DNA of 64,000 nucleotides from JAFDBW01 sp963723355 (GCA_963723355.1 CAVRQQ010000003.1:1-64000); one strand, 5' to 3'; shown: positions 1-8,984, counted from the stretch's first letter. Made by a program: numbers and translations. Notes: generated by a model from the sequence alone, not told the origin.

Positions 1-167
1 CAGAACTTTGTCAGCAGCCTGCGTTTTGTCTTCTCGCTTGTTTCGACAGCTGTGCATGCAGTATGTTCGGGTAACTTTAAAGCCGCTTGGCATGATGGAG
101 TCTTTTGTTCGGTAAAGATGCCCCAAAGATCAACAGCCCATAAACGCATTCCAGAGGAGTTTGACAG

Positions 168-779
168 ATGAGCAGATTATGGTGGTTGTTATGCTGTACG
201 ACCCTTGCGCTTGTTGCCTGTGCCACGACTGACGTTGAGAGTGTCTGGAAAGATGAAACCAGGACAGAAAAGCTCGACAAGGTGTTTGTCCTGGCTGTCC
301 TCAAGAATCCCACCTACCGGGATTCAGTAGAGTATGGCATTGTTAATATTCTTAACAGCGAGACGCTTCGAGCGGTCCCGACCCTTGATTCCTTCCCGAA
401 TATTGATCAGATTGATAAAGACAAAGCGTCCCGAATGAGTAAAGAGTATGGCATCGATGGCGTCCTGCTTGCCCGTCTTGTTGATCGCAAGGTGGAAACG
501 GTCTATGTCGGCGGCCCATCGTACTACGATGGCTTCTACGGAAACCGTTACAGGGGTGGCTGGTACAATTACTACGGCGCCGGCTACAATGCATTCAACG
601 CCCCAGGCTATGTCACTGAAAACTATATCTCGACAGTTGAAACAGTCATATACGACATTGCTACGGACAAGGTTCTTTGGTCGGCGATTACCGAAACGCG
701 CGAAAATGTTCCGTCCAAAGCTATCGACTCCTACCTCGAGACGATCAGCAAATCGCTGCAGGAGAGCGGACTGTTCTGA
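168..779 (+). CDS. Putative lipoprotein (DUF4136-like), 203 aa
   Basis: The N-terminus has a hydrophobic signal ending in a lipobox (LVAC, Cys at about residue 18), so the mature protein is probably a lipid-anchored envelope protein. The remainder has the alternating strand pattern of small outer-membrane lipoproteins of the DUF4136 kind. A Tyr/Gly-rich stretch (about residues 115-150, with SYYDGFYGN and GWYNYYGAGY) interrupts the fold and may be an exposed loop. The ATG follows a good ribosome site (GAGGAG, nine bases upstream). It stands alone, with a terminator-like hairpin about 75 bases downstream. Export is well supported. The family is a guess from general resemblance and the function is unknown. 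Confidence 0.75.
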   Translation: MSRLWWLLCCTTLALVACATTDVESVWKDETRTEKLDKVFVLAVLKNPTYRDSVEYGIVNILNSETLRAVPTLDSFPNIDQIDKDKASRMSKEYGIDGVLLARLVDRKVETVYVGGPSYYDGFYGNRYRGGWYNYYGAGYNAFNAPGYVTENYISTVETVIYDIATDKVLWSAITETRENVPSKAIDSYLETISKSLQESGLF

Positions 780-853
780 GCGCCGCTGTTGAGACGCCTC
801 CGGCCGGCGGGGGTTTATGCGACGGGTGCTTTGCAAAAGAACCAGCAAAACCA

Positions 854-887
854 AAAAGGCCTGTGGTGTTTTCACTGCAGGTCTTTT
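854..887 (+). terminator. Rho-independent terminator after the lipoprotein gene
   Basis: A stem of about ten pairs (AAAAGGCCTG with CAGGTCTTTT, one G-U pair) closes a 14-base loop and ends in a short T run. It lies 75 bases after the lipoprotein stop and before ovoA. Confidence 0.6.
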
Positions 888-1032
888 AAAATCAAGTGCT
901 GCGGAACAGGACGATCTCGAATCCTGCCTTGCAGGAATTGAAGAGCATTCATTCTTTCAGCCGCCTTGTATTTAATTTTCCGGCGAGCTTGTTATAATGA
1001 TCAATCACTTGCCAGTCACTGGAGGTTCTGTA

Positions 1033-3138
1033 GTGCTTCGCAATACCCGCACAACCATCCTGAACTCCGGTACGCCGGACGAAAAGCGCGCCGAAATACT
1101 CGATTACTTTCACAAGACCTACAGTATCGACGAGCAACTCTACGAGACGCTCGCCAATGATGCCGCATTTTACCTGCGCGCAGAACCCTTGCGCCATCCA
1201 CTGATCTTTTACCTCGGTCATACGGCAGTTTTCTACATCAACAAGCTGATCGTCGCCAAGGTTATCGAGGAACGGATCAACCCGCGCTTTGAATCGATGT
1301 TCGCCATCGGTGTCGACGAGATGTCCTGGGATGATCTCAACGACGAGAATTACGATTGGCCGACGGTCGCCGAAGTCAAAGCCTATCGCGAACAGGTCCG
1401 GCAACGGGTCAGCGACGCTATTGAAGCGCTGCCCCTGACCATGCCCATCGACTGGGATAACCCGTTCTGGGCGATCGTGATGGGGATCGAGCATCAGCGC
1501 ATTCACCTGGAAACCTCTTCCGTAATTATTCGCCGGGTACCGATCGACCAGGTTCGACAATTGCCCCTCTGGGACATCTGCACTGATACGGGTGCTGCGC
1601 CACAAAATCAGCTTCTGGAGGTGCCTGGGGGTGAAGTCCGGATTGGCAAAAGCAGAGCCCATCCCCTCTATGGATGGGACAATGAATTCGGCCGGCACTG
1701 CTTCACGGTTGAAGATTTCGCTGCCAGTCAATACCTGGTTTCCAATCGTGAATACCTGGAATTTGTCGAGAGTGGCGGCTACCAGGAACAAACATACTGG
1801 ACGGAAGAGGGCCGGCGTTGGCTGCAGTTCAGCAAGGCCACGCAGCCGCTTTTCTGGATCAAGGATAATGCCGGCTATCGTTTTCGCACCATGGCCCAGG
1901 AAATTGACATGCCCTGGGACTGGCCGGTCGAGGTCAATTACCTGGAGGCCAAGGCTTATTGTAACTGGCTGGCGACAAAGACCGGCCAGCCGATTCGCCT
2001 GCCCACCGAGGATGAATGGTACCTGCTGCGCGATCGGCACGAGATCCCCGACCAGCCCTACTGGGACCAGGCTCCAGGTAATATCAACCTCGAACACTGG
2101 GCCTCATCGTGCCCGGTCAACCGCTTTGCTTTCGGTGATTTTTATGACCTGATCGGCAATGTCTGGCAGTGGACTGAAACCCCGATTACCGGCTTTGACG
2201 GCTTTGAAGTGCATCCTTACTACGACGATTTTTCCACCCCGACATTCGATACCCAGCACAACCTGATCAAGGGCGGATCATGGATCTCGACCGGCAACGA
2301 GGCGACGCGTGATTCGCGTTATGCTTTCCGCAGGCATTTCTTCCAGCACGCCGGATTCCGCTACGTTGCTGCCGAACAGGCCATCGCGGAACCGAAAGCG
2401 ATGTACGAAACCGACGATGCCGTTGCCCAGTATTGTGATGCCCATTTTGGGCCGGACAAGTTCGGCGTCACCAATTTCCCCAAACAGCTCGCCGAAATCT
2501 GCGTGTCGGCAATCGGCGAACGACCGATGAAACGGGCCCTGGATATTGGCTGCGCCGTTGGTCGGACCAGCTTCGAACTGTCAAGATCGTTCGACTTTGT
2601 CACCGGGATTGATTTTTCCGCCCGTTTTATCCGGATAGCGCACCAGCTGCAGGATAAGGGTCTGATTCATTACCAGCTCACCGAGGAGGGCGAAATCGTC
2701 TCCTTCCACGAGAAACGCTTGAGTGAATTCGGGCTTGAGGGGCTGGGTGAAAAAATAGAGTTCGTCCAGGGGGATGCACACAATCTCAAGCCGCAGTTTT
2801 CCGGTTACGACCTGGTCCTGGCGGCAAACCTGATCGACCGGCTGTACGACCCGAAACGTTTCCTGTCGAGCATCCACAAGCGGATCAATCCACGCGGGCT
2901 GCTGGTGATTGCCTCGCCTTACACCTGGCTGGAAGAGTATACGGTCAAGGACAACTGGGTCGGCGGGGTGCGCCGTGCCGGCGAGCCTTTTACGACGCTC
3001 GAAGGCCTGGAGGAGCAGCTCGGCAAACACTTCAGAAGACTCGGCGACCCGCGTGATGTGCCTTTCGTGCTCCGTGAAACGGCGCGCAAGTTCCAGCACA
3101 CAGTCGCGCAGCTGACGATCTGGGAGAAGCACTCCTGA
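1033..3138 (+). CDS. ovoA: 5-histidylcysteine sulfoxide synthase / mercaptohistidine N-methyltransferase OvoA
   Basis: OvoA starts ovothiol synthesis: it joins cysteine to C5 of histidine using iron and O2, and its C-terminal domain methylates the imidazole of the mercaptohistidine. The expected three parts are present: a DinB-like domain with the iron-binding histidines (GHT at about 63 and EHQRIH at about 154/158), a formylglycine-generating-enzyme-like catalytic domain (GNVWQW, KGGSWIS, HAGFRYV), and a class I methyltransferase (LDIGCAVGRT at about 502). I chose the GTG at 1033 because GGAGG sits seven bases before it. An in-frame ATG at 997 has a poor ribosome site and overlaps a TATAAT sequence that may be the -10 box. 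The stop overlaps the next start (TGATG), so the two genes are translationally coupled. Family assignment is firm. Confidence 0.93.
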   Translation: MLRNTRTTILNSGTPDEKRAEILDYFHKTYSIDEQLYETLANDAAFYLRAEPLRHPLIFYLGHTAVFYINKLIVAKVIEERINPRFESMFAIGVDEMSWDDLNDENYDWPTVAEVKAYREQVRQRVSDAIEALPLTMPIDWDNPFWAIVMGIEHQRIHLETSSVIIRRVPIDQVRQLPLWDICTDTGAAPQNQLLEVPGGEVRIGKSRAHPLYGWDNEFGRHCFTVEDFAASQYLVSNREYLEFVESGGYQEQTYWTEEGRRWLQFSKATQPLFWIKDNAGYRFRTMAQEIDMPWDWPVEVNYLEAKAYCNWLATKTGQPIRLPTEDEWYLLRDRHEIPDQPYWDQAPGNINLEHWASSCPVNRFAFGDFYDLIGNVWQWTETPITGFDGFEVHPYYDDFSTPTFDTQHNLIKGGSWISTGNEATRDSRYAFRRHFFQHAGFRYVAAEQAIAEPKAMYETDDAVAQYCDAHFGPDKFGVTNFPKQLAEICVSAIGERPMKRALDIGCAVGRTSFELSRSFDFVTGIDFSARFIRIAHQLQDKGLIHYQLTEEGEIVSFHEKRLSEFGLEGLGEKIEFVQGDAHNLKPQFSGYDLVLAANLIDRLYDPKRFLSSIHKRINPRGLLVIASPYTWLEEYTVKDNWVGGVRRAGEPFTTLEGLEEQLGKHFRRLGDPRDVPFVLRETARKFQHTVAQLTIWEKHS

Positions 3139-4355
3139 TGTCATCGACTTTTGATGTCGATAAGGCCCGGCGCGACACCCGGGGCTGTGAACAGCTGATC
3201 CATTTCAATAATGCCGGTGCTTCCCTGCCGCCGGTCCCGGTCGCCGATGCTCTCTACGAGTACCTGCACGAAGAGGAGATGCGCGGCGGCTACGAGACCA
3301 TGGCAAGGCGTTCTGACGCCTTGGCGAACTTTTATTCTGCCGCGGCCAGGCTGCTCAACTGTACCTCTTCTGAAATCGCGTTCAGCGACAGCGCCACCCG
3401 GGCCTGGTGCGCCGCTTTTTATGCCCTGGACCTGCAACCGGGAGATCGCATCCTCGCCGGCTGCAGCGAGTACGGCAGCAACCTGGTCGCCTTCCTGCAC
3501 CTGGCAAGGCGACGTGGGGTTGAGATTGCCTGGGTGCCGGATGACGAGCATGGACAGATCGACGTCACGACTTTGGAACAACTGATCGATTCCCGGGTCC
3601 GCCTGATCTGTCTGACCCATATCCCTTCCGGCGGCGGGCTGGTCAACCCGGCAGCGGCCGTTGGCCGGGTGGCGAAAGCCTCGAATGTTCCCTACCTGCT
3701 CGACGCCTGCCAGTCGCTCGGTCAGATGCCGATTGACGTTGAGCAAATCGGTTGTGATATGCTCTGTGGCACCGGGCGCAAATTTCTGCGCGGTCCGCGC
3801 GGCACCGGCTTGCTCTACGTGCGCAAGTCGCTGCTTGAGCAACTCCAACCGAGTCAGCTCAACCACCATGCTGCCGAACTGATCAGTATCGACACATACC
3901 GGTTACGCGAGGATGCGAGACGGTTTGAATGCTGGGAGCGCAGCTGTGCCGGCCAGCTTGCTTTGGGCGTGGCGATTGATTATGCCCTCGGCTGGGGACT
4001 TGAAGCCATCAAGCAGCGCATCGGCTCGCTCGCTGCGGAGCTGCGTCGCCGGTTGGCCGATATCGACGGTGTTACGGTTGCTGACCAGGGTGTCGAACAA
4101 TCCGGCATCGTCACGCTGTTTGCCGAGCAGGTCCCTGCCGACAGCTTGCAGCAACAGCTGATGTCACGTGGCATCAACACCTCGCTGGTGCCTTTTTCTG
4201 CCAATCCGGTCAGTGCGGCAAATCGCGGCCTGCCGCCGTTGCTACGAGCGTCGCTGCACTATTACAATAGCCAACAGGAGATCGACAGATTCATCGTCGA
4301 GCTCACGCAAGCTGTCCCTGCCATAGACCGGTCCCTATATCCCAAACCTAGTTAG
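3138..4355 (+). CDS. Class V aminotransferase-fold PLP enzyme, probable OvoB-type sulfoxide lyase
   Basis: This 405-residue protein has the cysteine desulfurase/isopenicillin-epimerase-like fold: an N-terminal HFNNAGASLPP, a PLP-contacting DACQSLGQ, and the lysine expected to hold PLP in GTGRKFLRGPRGTG (about residue 215). Its start overlaps the ovoA stop by one base. In ovothiol synthesis the OvoA product, a cysteine-histidine sulfoxide, must be cleaved by a PLP-dependent lyase (OvoB, comparable to EgtE for ergothioneine), and the tight coupling suggests that job here. The fold is clear. The substrate is inferred from position alone. A generic cysteine desulfurase or selenocysteine lyase is the main alternative. 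The gene converges on and overlaps the end of the small gene at 4352. Confidence 0.82.
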   Translation: MSSTFDVDKARRDTRGCEQLIHFNNAGASLPPVPVADALYEYLHEEEMRGGYETMARRSDALANFYSAAARLLNCTSSEIAFSDSATRAWCAAFYALDLQPGDRILAGCSEYGSNLVAFLHLARRRGVEIAWVPDDEHGQIDVTTLEQLIDSRVRLICLTHIPSGGGLVNPAAAVGRVAKASNVPYLLDACQSLGQMPIDVEQIGCDMLCGTGRKFLRGPRGTGLLYVRKSLLEQLQPSQLNHHAAELISIDTYRLREDARRFECWERSCAGQLALGVAIDYALGWGLEAIKQRIGSLAAELRRRLADIDGVTVADQGVEQSGIVTLFAEQVPADSLQQQLMSRGINTSLVPFSANPVSAANRGLPPLLRASLHYYNSQQEIDRFIVELTQAVPAIDRSLYPKPS

Positions 4356-4543
4356 TTCACTATCTCCTTGCCCCAGAAGAAAAGCAATTGCGGCGTCTTG
4401 GAGTTATGTTCATGGATTAACTGCTCGGTGCTGACAAGTTCCCACCCCACCTTGGCCATTTGATTCATATGCTCTTCCAGGTCAAGTTCATACAGATCGT
4501 TGGTCGGATAATGCTTGGCTGTGAACGTATATTCTTTCGGCAT
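4352..4543 (-). CDS. Small conserved-looking protein, 63 aa (DUF4177-like)
   Basis: A 63-residue soluble protein with no signal or membrane segment. The middle (HMNQMAKVGWELVST) resembles the WELVS pattern of small DUF4177-type proteins, which form a simple alpha/beta fold of unknown role. The ATG has a purine-rich stretch (GGGAG) ten bases upstream. Its stop overlaps the stop of the convergent PLP enzyme by three bases, and there is no room for a terminator between them. I consider it a real gene but cannot assign a function. Confidence 0.6.
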   Translation of the reverse strand: MPKEYTFTAKHYPTNDLYELDLEEHMNQMAKVGWELVSTEQLIHEHNSKTPQLLFFWGKEIVN

Positions 4544-4583
4544 GGAGATTCTCCCTCTTTCGGGTCATTGGGCATTCGGTTTT

Positions 4584-5453
4584 TTATGTGTCTGAGAGAG
4601 CAACGATGCGGACATCGACGATCAGTTTGGGGGGTGATCCGGATGGACCGATAAAGCTTCCGGCCACCGGGGGGACAGCCTCAGGATGGCGGGATACGGC
4701 TACTGGAATATGCCGACGCCCTGCGACCTCACCGTTGGTCGGGTCGAACCCCTTCCAGCCCGCTCCCGGGAGATATACCTCGGCCCAGGCATGGGTCGTC
4801 GCAGACCAATGCTCTGTCGCGGGGGCGTGAGCATAACCGCTGATGAAGCGACTCGCCAGGCCCAGGTAGCGACAGGTCTCGACGAAAAGGGTGGCAAAGT
4901 CGCGGCAGGATCCTTGCCCCCAGGCCAGCGTCTGTCCCGGTGTTTGTACCCCAGGTTCTTCACGGGAGAAGTAGGTAAAGCGACCGGCGATGGCTTTATT
5001 GATCTGATCGAGCAGCGCATAGGTCTGCATGACGGGCTGCCCCAGGCCCAGCAGGTCCAGCCAGTTACGGATAGCGTCCTCGTCGCCGGGATAGACCGTC
5101 TGCAAGAAGGGAAGCAGGTCCACTCTGTCCATCGGCGCATAGTGGAAGGGATAGTTAACGGCGTAGTCTTCAAAGAGAAAATCAAAAGGGTTTTCCACGT
5201 AGTGCTGGATGACCACTTCACTGGTAATGGAGAGGAACTGGGTCGGCTTCTGGAAATCGACAACCGCCGCGGCATTATCCTGCGCATCCCGGTGCCATTT
5301 TACCCTGTGGTCGGTGGGCATGATCGTCAACGACGACGATTCGACATGTACCTCCGGGCCCTCCCGGGGACGGAGCAGGAGGCGATGCGGCAACAGCGTG
5401 ACAGTACTGAAAAAATGGTATTCCGTCAGGTGTGTTATTTTCAAACGGCGCAC
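4584..5453 (-). CDS. Transglutaminase-like cysteine protease family protein, 289 aa
   Basis: The N-terminal 150 residues match the beta-rich domain found before bacterial transglutaminase-like cores (ITHLTEYHF, LLPHRLLLRPR). The core carries the papain-like triad: Cys183 in GQGSCRDFA, His221 in TTHAWAEVY and Asp237 in GFDPTNG. No signal peptide is visible, so it should be cytoplasmic. The start is GTG, chosen because AGGAG lies nine bases upstream and the N-terminal motif begins right after it. Members of this family often act on peptide or isopeptide bonds, sometimes near ATP-grasp or alpha-E genes, but neither partner is here. The fold is firm and the substrate unknown. Confidence 0.85.
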   Translation of the reverse strand: MRRLKITHLTEYHFFSTVTLLPHRLLLRPREGPEVHVESSSLTIMPTDHRVKWHRDAQDNAAAVVDFQKPTQFLSITSEVVIQHYVENPFDFLFEDYAVNYPFHYAPMDRVDLLPFLQTVYPGDEDAIRNWLDLLGLGQPVMQTYALLDQINKAIAGRFTYFSREEPGVQTPGQTLAWGQGSCRDFATLFVETCRYLGLASRFISGYAHAPATEHWSATTHAWAEVYLPGAGWKGFDPTNGEVAGRRHIPVAVSRHPEAVPPVAGSFIGPSGSPPKLIVDVRIVALSDT

Positions 5454-5559
5454 GTCAAATTTCTCCTGGTCCTGAGCTGTGTCGGCAATAAGAGAGCCTC
5501 TTGCGATCTACCGGCTGTTCATTATTCCGTCGCGTTTTGGGCACATGACGGAGTTACCT

Positions 5560-7038
5560 TCATAAAATGTAGCGTTTACAGATGATGCGGAAATGGTAGC
5601 CATAAATCGCCAGGGTGACCGCCTGGGAAAGCAGCTTAGGCCGGGTAAAGAGGGCCCAGAGAATGACTTTCCAAAACTGGAAACGTTCCCTGCCGAAGAG
5701 GCCGAGGCGGTAACTGGCATGGATAAAAGCCATTTTGTAGTGCAGGCTCAATGATGTTCGAAGCCTGGGTGCTGGATATTCCTGGAGAAAGGTTTTGACC
5801 CGCCGGTAGTAGTTTTTCGGCGAATAGATCGTACGTAGAATTCTTTGATACCCTTCCATCAACGACTCAAGACCCATGGTCGGCAGGATATTACTTGCCA
5901 TGCTGACGTTGTCTCCGGTCGCATCGGCGACCAGGCGTCCCTCCTGCTTCAGGCGCTCATAGAGCGTCGTCCCTGGAAGAGCCTGGAGCAGGCCGACCAT
6001 CGCGGTGGCGATGCCGCTGTTTTGGATAAAGTCGATCTGGGCCTGAAAAATTCCTGGGGTGTCGCTGTCGAAGCCGACAATGAACCCCCCCTGTACTTGC
6101 AGCCCTGCCCGCTGGAGCCGTTTTACATCGGCAAGCAGGTCACGGTTGCGATTGTGCAGTTTGCCGGCTTCAGCAAGACCTGCCTCACTGGGGGTCTCGA
6201 TGCCAATGAATACTGTATCGAAGCCGGCCTGAATCATCATTTCTACCAGGTGTTCGTCATCGGCCAGATTGATGGAGGTCTCCGTGTAGAACGCCAGACC
6301 TTTCCGGGTCTCACGCCAGGAGATCAGTGCCGGGAGCAGGTCTGTTTTGAGATGCCGCTTGTTGCCGATGAAGTTGTCATCGACAAAAAAGATGCTCCCG
6401 CGCCAGCCGAGATCGTAGAGGCTGTCGAGCTCAGCAAGGATTTGGGGCGTACTCTTGACCCGGGGTTGATGGCCGAACAGGGTCGTTACATTGCAGAATT
6501 CGCAATGGAACGGACAGCCGCGTGAGTATTGGAGGCCCATTGATGCATAACGACGCATGTCCGCCAATTCCCACAAAGGGGTCGGCGATGTCTTGAGATC
6601 GACAAATTCGGCAGTCGTATACACACGTTTGGCCTTGCCCTGGGCCAGGTCGGCCAGGAAGCGGGGAAGGGTCAACTCAGCCTCATTCAGCACGAAATGG
6701 TCAACGTCTTCGAACTGTTCATGTTCGGTGGTAAAAAGCGGCCCCCCGGCAATGATTTGCACCCCGGCTTTTCTGCACCGGGTAATGACCAGTCGGGTCG
6801 CCTCTTTTTGCACCAGCATGGCACTGACAAAAACCGCATCGGCCCACTGCAGATCTTTTGCGGTCAGTTTGGAGACATTCAGATCGATCAGACGCTTGTG
6901 CCATTCGGCAGGGAGTATGGCGGCTACGGTGAGGAGCCCCAGGGGGGGAGAGGACGCTTTTTTGTGGGCAAGTTTCAGGGCGTGTTTGAAACTCCAGAAA
7001 GTGTCCGGGAATTCAGGATAGATCAGAAGAATATTCAT
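5560..7038 (-). CDS. B12-binding-domain radical SAM protein (DUF4070 type), 492 aa
   Basis: Residues 1-140 form a cobalamin-binding-like Rossmann domain (MNILLIYPEF start). It is followed by a radical SAM core with the cluster motif CPFHCEFC (Cys175, 179, 182) and then a C-terminal DUF4070-like region. The classical B12 motif DxHxxG is absent, as in several relatives, so cobalamin use is likely but not proven. The family includes hopanoid methylases (HpnP/HpnR) and other C-methyltransferases, and nothing nearby points to a substrate. I start at the ATG at 7038 because the family N-terminus begins there. An upstream in-frame ATG (7128) would add 30 unrelated residues. The ribosome site is weak. 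Confidence 0.85.
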   Translation of the reverse strand: MNILLIYPEFPDTFWSFKHALKLAHKKASSPPLGLLTVAAILPAEWHKRLIDLNVSKLTAKDLQWADAVFVSAMLVQKEATRLVITRCRKAGVQIIAGGPLFTTEHEQFEDVDHFVLNEAELTLPRFLADLAQGKAKRVYTTAEFVDLKTSPTPLWELADMRRYASMGLQYSRGCPFHCEFCNVTTLFGHQPRVKSTPQILAELDSLYDLGWRGSIFFVDDNFIGNKRHLKTDLLPALISWRETRKGLAFYTETSINLADDEHLVEMMIQAGFDTVFIGIETPSEAGLAEAGKLHNRNRDLLADVKRLQRAGLQVQGGFIVGFDSDTPGIFQAQIDFIQNSGIATAMVGLLQALPGTTLYERLKQEGRLVADATGDNVSMASNILPTMGLESLMEGYQRILRTIYSPKNYYRRVKTFLQEYPAPRLRTSLSLHYKMAFIHASYRLGLFGRERFQFWKVILWALFTRPKLLSQAVTLAIYGYHFRIICKRYIL

Positions 7039-7270
7039 TTGTTTAAGTCCGTCTTTACCTAACAATATCAGAAATGTCAGAGGACTCAATTGAGCGCTCG
7101 CTAAAAGCAAAGAACGCCCTTGGATCATCGAGGACTTAATGGTGTCATGTCCTGAAGATAGATGGTTGGTTTTCCAGGTTTTATCTGATGATGATTTGAT
7201 CTACTGGAAAATGTCTGAAAGTGGCACAAAAAAGGCGTGACCCTAAAATAGAATCACACCTTTGTCTTTA

Positions 7271-7346
7271 TGGCTCCCCGAGTTGGACTCGAACCAACGA
7301 CAAGCGGATTAACAGTCCGCTGCTCTACCAGCTGAGCTATCGGGGA
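7271..7346 (-). tRNA. tRNA-Asn (anticodon GTT)
   Basis: The full cloverleaf can be read on the minus strand: acceptor TCCCCGA/TCGGGGA, a D arm with AGCTCAGCTGGTAGAGC, anticodon loop CTGTTAA, a T arm with GGTTCGAGTCC, and an encoded CCA. Length is 76 bases. It stands alone between the radical SAM gene and a small lipoprotein gene. Confidence 0.97.
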
Positions 7347-7452
7347 TCAGTTGTGTAACGGAGGGGAAATATACGGAATCGCCTCCCTTATGTCAAGAAA
7401 AAATGCCGGGGTTGCGGCTAGCGCAGTGCTATGGTAGCAGAGGCTTTAAAGC

Positions 7453-7662
7453 TCACTTACTGCACGGCATCGTACCCTGGGCACAAGGCTCCATTGTGCA
7501 CGGTTTCTGGCAAGGGGTTTCCATTTTCTTGCAGCAGGGCTTTTCAACGGCACAGGGCCCATTCTGTCCAGGATCGCAAGGACCTCTCTTGTGGAACATG
7601 CAACAGGCAGAGAGTGCGAAGGCCAGGGCCAGGATGATAGACACCAAAACCAGTTTTTTCAT
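7453..7662 (-). CDS. Small Cys-Pro-rich lipoprotein, 69 aa
   Basis: The first 20 residues form a lipoprotein signal (LALAFALSAC), so the mature part of about 50 residues is probably lipid-anchored and faces the periplasm or outside. That part holds nine further cysteines, mostly as repeated Pro-Cys pairs (GPC, GPC, KPCC, TPC, KPC, EPC, MPC), with Lys/Met/Gln between them. It could bind metal or be disulfide-laced. There is no CxxCH, so it is not a cytochrome. The ribosome site CCGGAGAG precedes the ATG. I do not recognise a family. It is downstream of mglBA on the same strand, 75 bases after the mglA stop. Confidence 0.7.
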   Translation of the reverse strand: MKKLVLVSIILALAFALSACCMFHKRGPCDPGQNGPCAVEKPCCKKMETPCQKPCTMEPCAQGTMPCSK

Positions 7663-7737
7663 TATTCTCTCCGGATGATAAAGCCCGAGGACTCATGTCT
7701 CCGGGCTCCAAGTTGTCTTTGTCTTGCCAAGCCGTAC

Positions 7738-8334
7738 CTAAGCTCCGGCACCACCTTTTTTCAGCTCAAGGAGAATCAGTTTGGCCACCGCCTTGAGGGT
7801 TTCAAAAACCCCCTCACCGGTTTGTGCACAGGCGGTAAATTCGGGAACGCCGCCCGGGTTCAGCAACTCACGCAGTTCTTCAATCGGTGTGCAGTTAGGC
7901 AGGTCCTGCTTGTTGTACTGGATAACGAACGGCAATTTCTCCAGTTCATAGCCTTGCTCTTCCAGATTGACCTTGAGGTTCTCAAGGCTTTCAATGTTGG
8001 CGTCGAAGCGCTCTTCCTGTGAGTCCGCAACGAACACCACGCCGTCAACCCCTTTCAGAATCAGCTTACGCGATGCATCGTAAAAGACCTGGCCGGGAAC
8101 CGTGTAAAGGTGAAAACGGGTTTTGAAGCCACGGATTTCACCGAGGGCCAGGGGCAGGAAGTCGAAAAACAGGGTCCGCTCAGTTTCCGTCGCCAGGGAA
8201 ATCATCTTGCCCTTGGCGTCGGGGGCGGTTTTCTGATAGACAAACTGCAGATTGGTTGTCTTGCCGCACAGACCCGGACCGTAATAAACGATTTTACAGT
8301 TGATTTCGCGGGAGGCGTAGTTGATGAAAGACAT
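7738..8334 (-). CDS. mglA: Ras-like GTPase MglA
   Basis: MglA is a small Ras-like GTPase that marks the leading pole of the cell and directs polar placement of motility machinery. All G motifs are visible: P-loop GPGLCGKTT (19-27), the MglA-specific TVPGQ in place of the usual DxxG, and NKQDLP for guanine binding. At 198 residues it has the family's normal length. It lies 12 bases after its GTPase-activating partner mglB on the same strand. In Myxococcus the pair controls gliding reversals. In Desulfuromonadales the pair is conserved and probably acts on type IV pili or polarity. Confidence 0.96.
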   Translation of the reverse strand: MSFINYASREINCKIVYYGPGLCGKTTNLQFVYQKTAPDAKGKMISLATETERTLFFDFLPLALGEIRGFKTRFHLYTVPGQVFYDASRKLILKGVDGVVFVADSQEERFDANIESLENLKVNLEEQGYELEKLPFVIQYNKQDLPNCTPIEELRELLNPGGVPEFTACAQTGEGVFETLKAVAKLILLELKKGGAGA

Positions 8335-8346
8335 GGTCCGGTATCC

Positions 8347-8847
8347 TTAGCTGAACAGGTTGTCTATGTCGTCGTCAGTGATTTCGGCAAACGGGCTGTC
8401 GACATTGCCGGTTTTTTCCATCTCTGTGGCTTTCTCCGAGAGGTCTTCGAATATGGTCGCCAGTTCGTCACTGGCTTTTTTAACCCTCAGCCTGACCAGG
8501 CCGAGCGAACTGCGATGGTCGAAGATGACAACCAGGATAACGCGTTGGGCAACGATTGAAATGTGTATGTTGTCCTTTTCCCCCTCGTGGAACAGAATCG
8601 AGAATTCCTTCTCCCCGATCAGTTTGGCCAGGCCACCCGTTGCGGCGATATTACCTGCAGTCAGAGACGCCAGGCTGGTGGTGTCAAGGTGTTCTGTCTC
8701 GCCACAGCCGGCGATCAACTGGCCGTTCTTATCGACCAGGAAGATGACTTTGGCATTGGATTCGCGCAACAGTTTTTCAATAACTGCGCTGATCCGCTGA
8801 AATTCCTCGTCATACATGACAAAGGAAGATTGCTGTGGACCGAGCAT
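8347..8847 (-). CDS. mglB: Roadblock/LC7-domain GTPase-activating protein MglB
   Basis: A 166-residue protein with one roadblock/LC7 domain (about residues 12-120). It includes FLVDKNGQLIAGCGE and the following helix TTSLASLTAGNIAATGGLAKLIGE, where these proteins dimerise and touch MglA. The C-terminal tail (about 125-166) is acidic and probably flexible. MglB stimulates GTP hydrolysis by MglA and sits at the lagging pole. It is the first gene of an mglB-mglA pair with a recognisable promoter upstream (8886-8915). The ATG has AGGAG eleven bases before it. Confidence 0.95.
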   Translation of the reverse strand: MLGPQQSSFVMYDEEFQRISAVIEKLLRESNAKVIFLVDKNGQLIAGCGETEHLDTTSLASLTAGNIAATGGLAKLIGEKEFSILFHEGEKDNIHISIVAQRVILVVIFDHRSSLGLVRLRVKKASDELATIFEDLSEKATEMEKTGNVDSPFAEITDDDIDNLFS

Positions 8848-8885
8848 GCTGAATTCTCCTAATGGGGGTTAATACGCCAATAGCC

Positions 8886-8915
8886 CTTATATCATTTCGT
8901 CCTGCCATATATCAA
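8886..8915 (-). promoter_or_regulatory. Predicted sigma-70 promoter of mglBA
   Basis: On the minus strand, TTGATA is followed after 18 bases by TATAAG, about 40 bases before the mglB start. It lies between the por terminator and mglB, so mglBA can be expressed independently of por. Confidence 0.55.
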
Positions 8916-8984
8916 GGCTTTTTGCCGGTTTAAAGCCATCTTGGAGAGGTGGGCAAGTCCCCCCGAAGCGATACGGGCCAAAAT

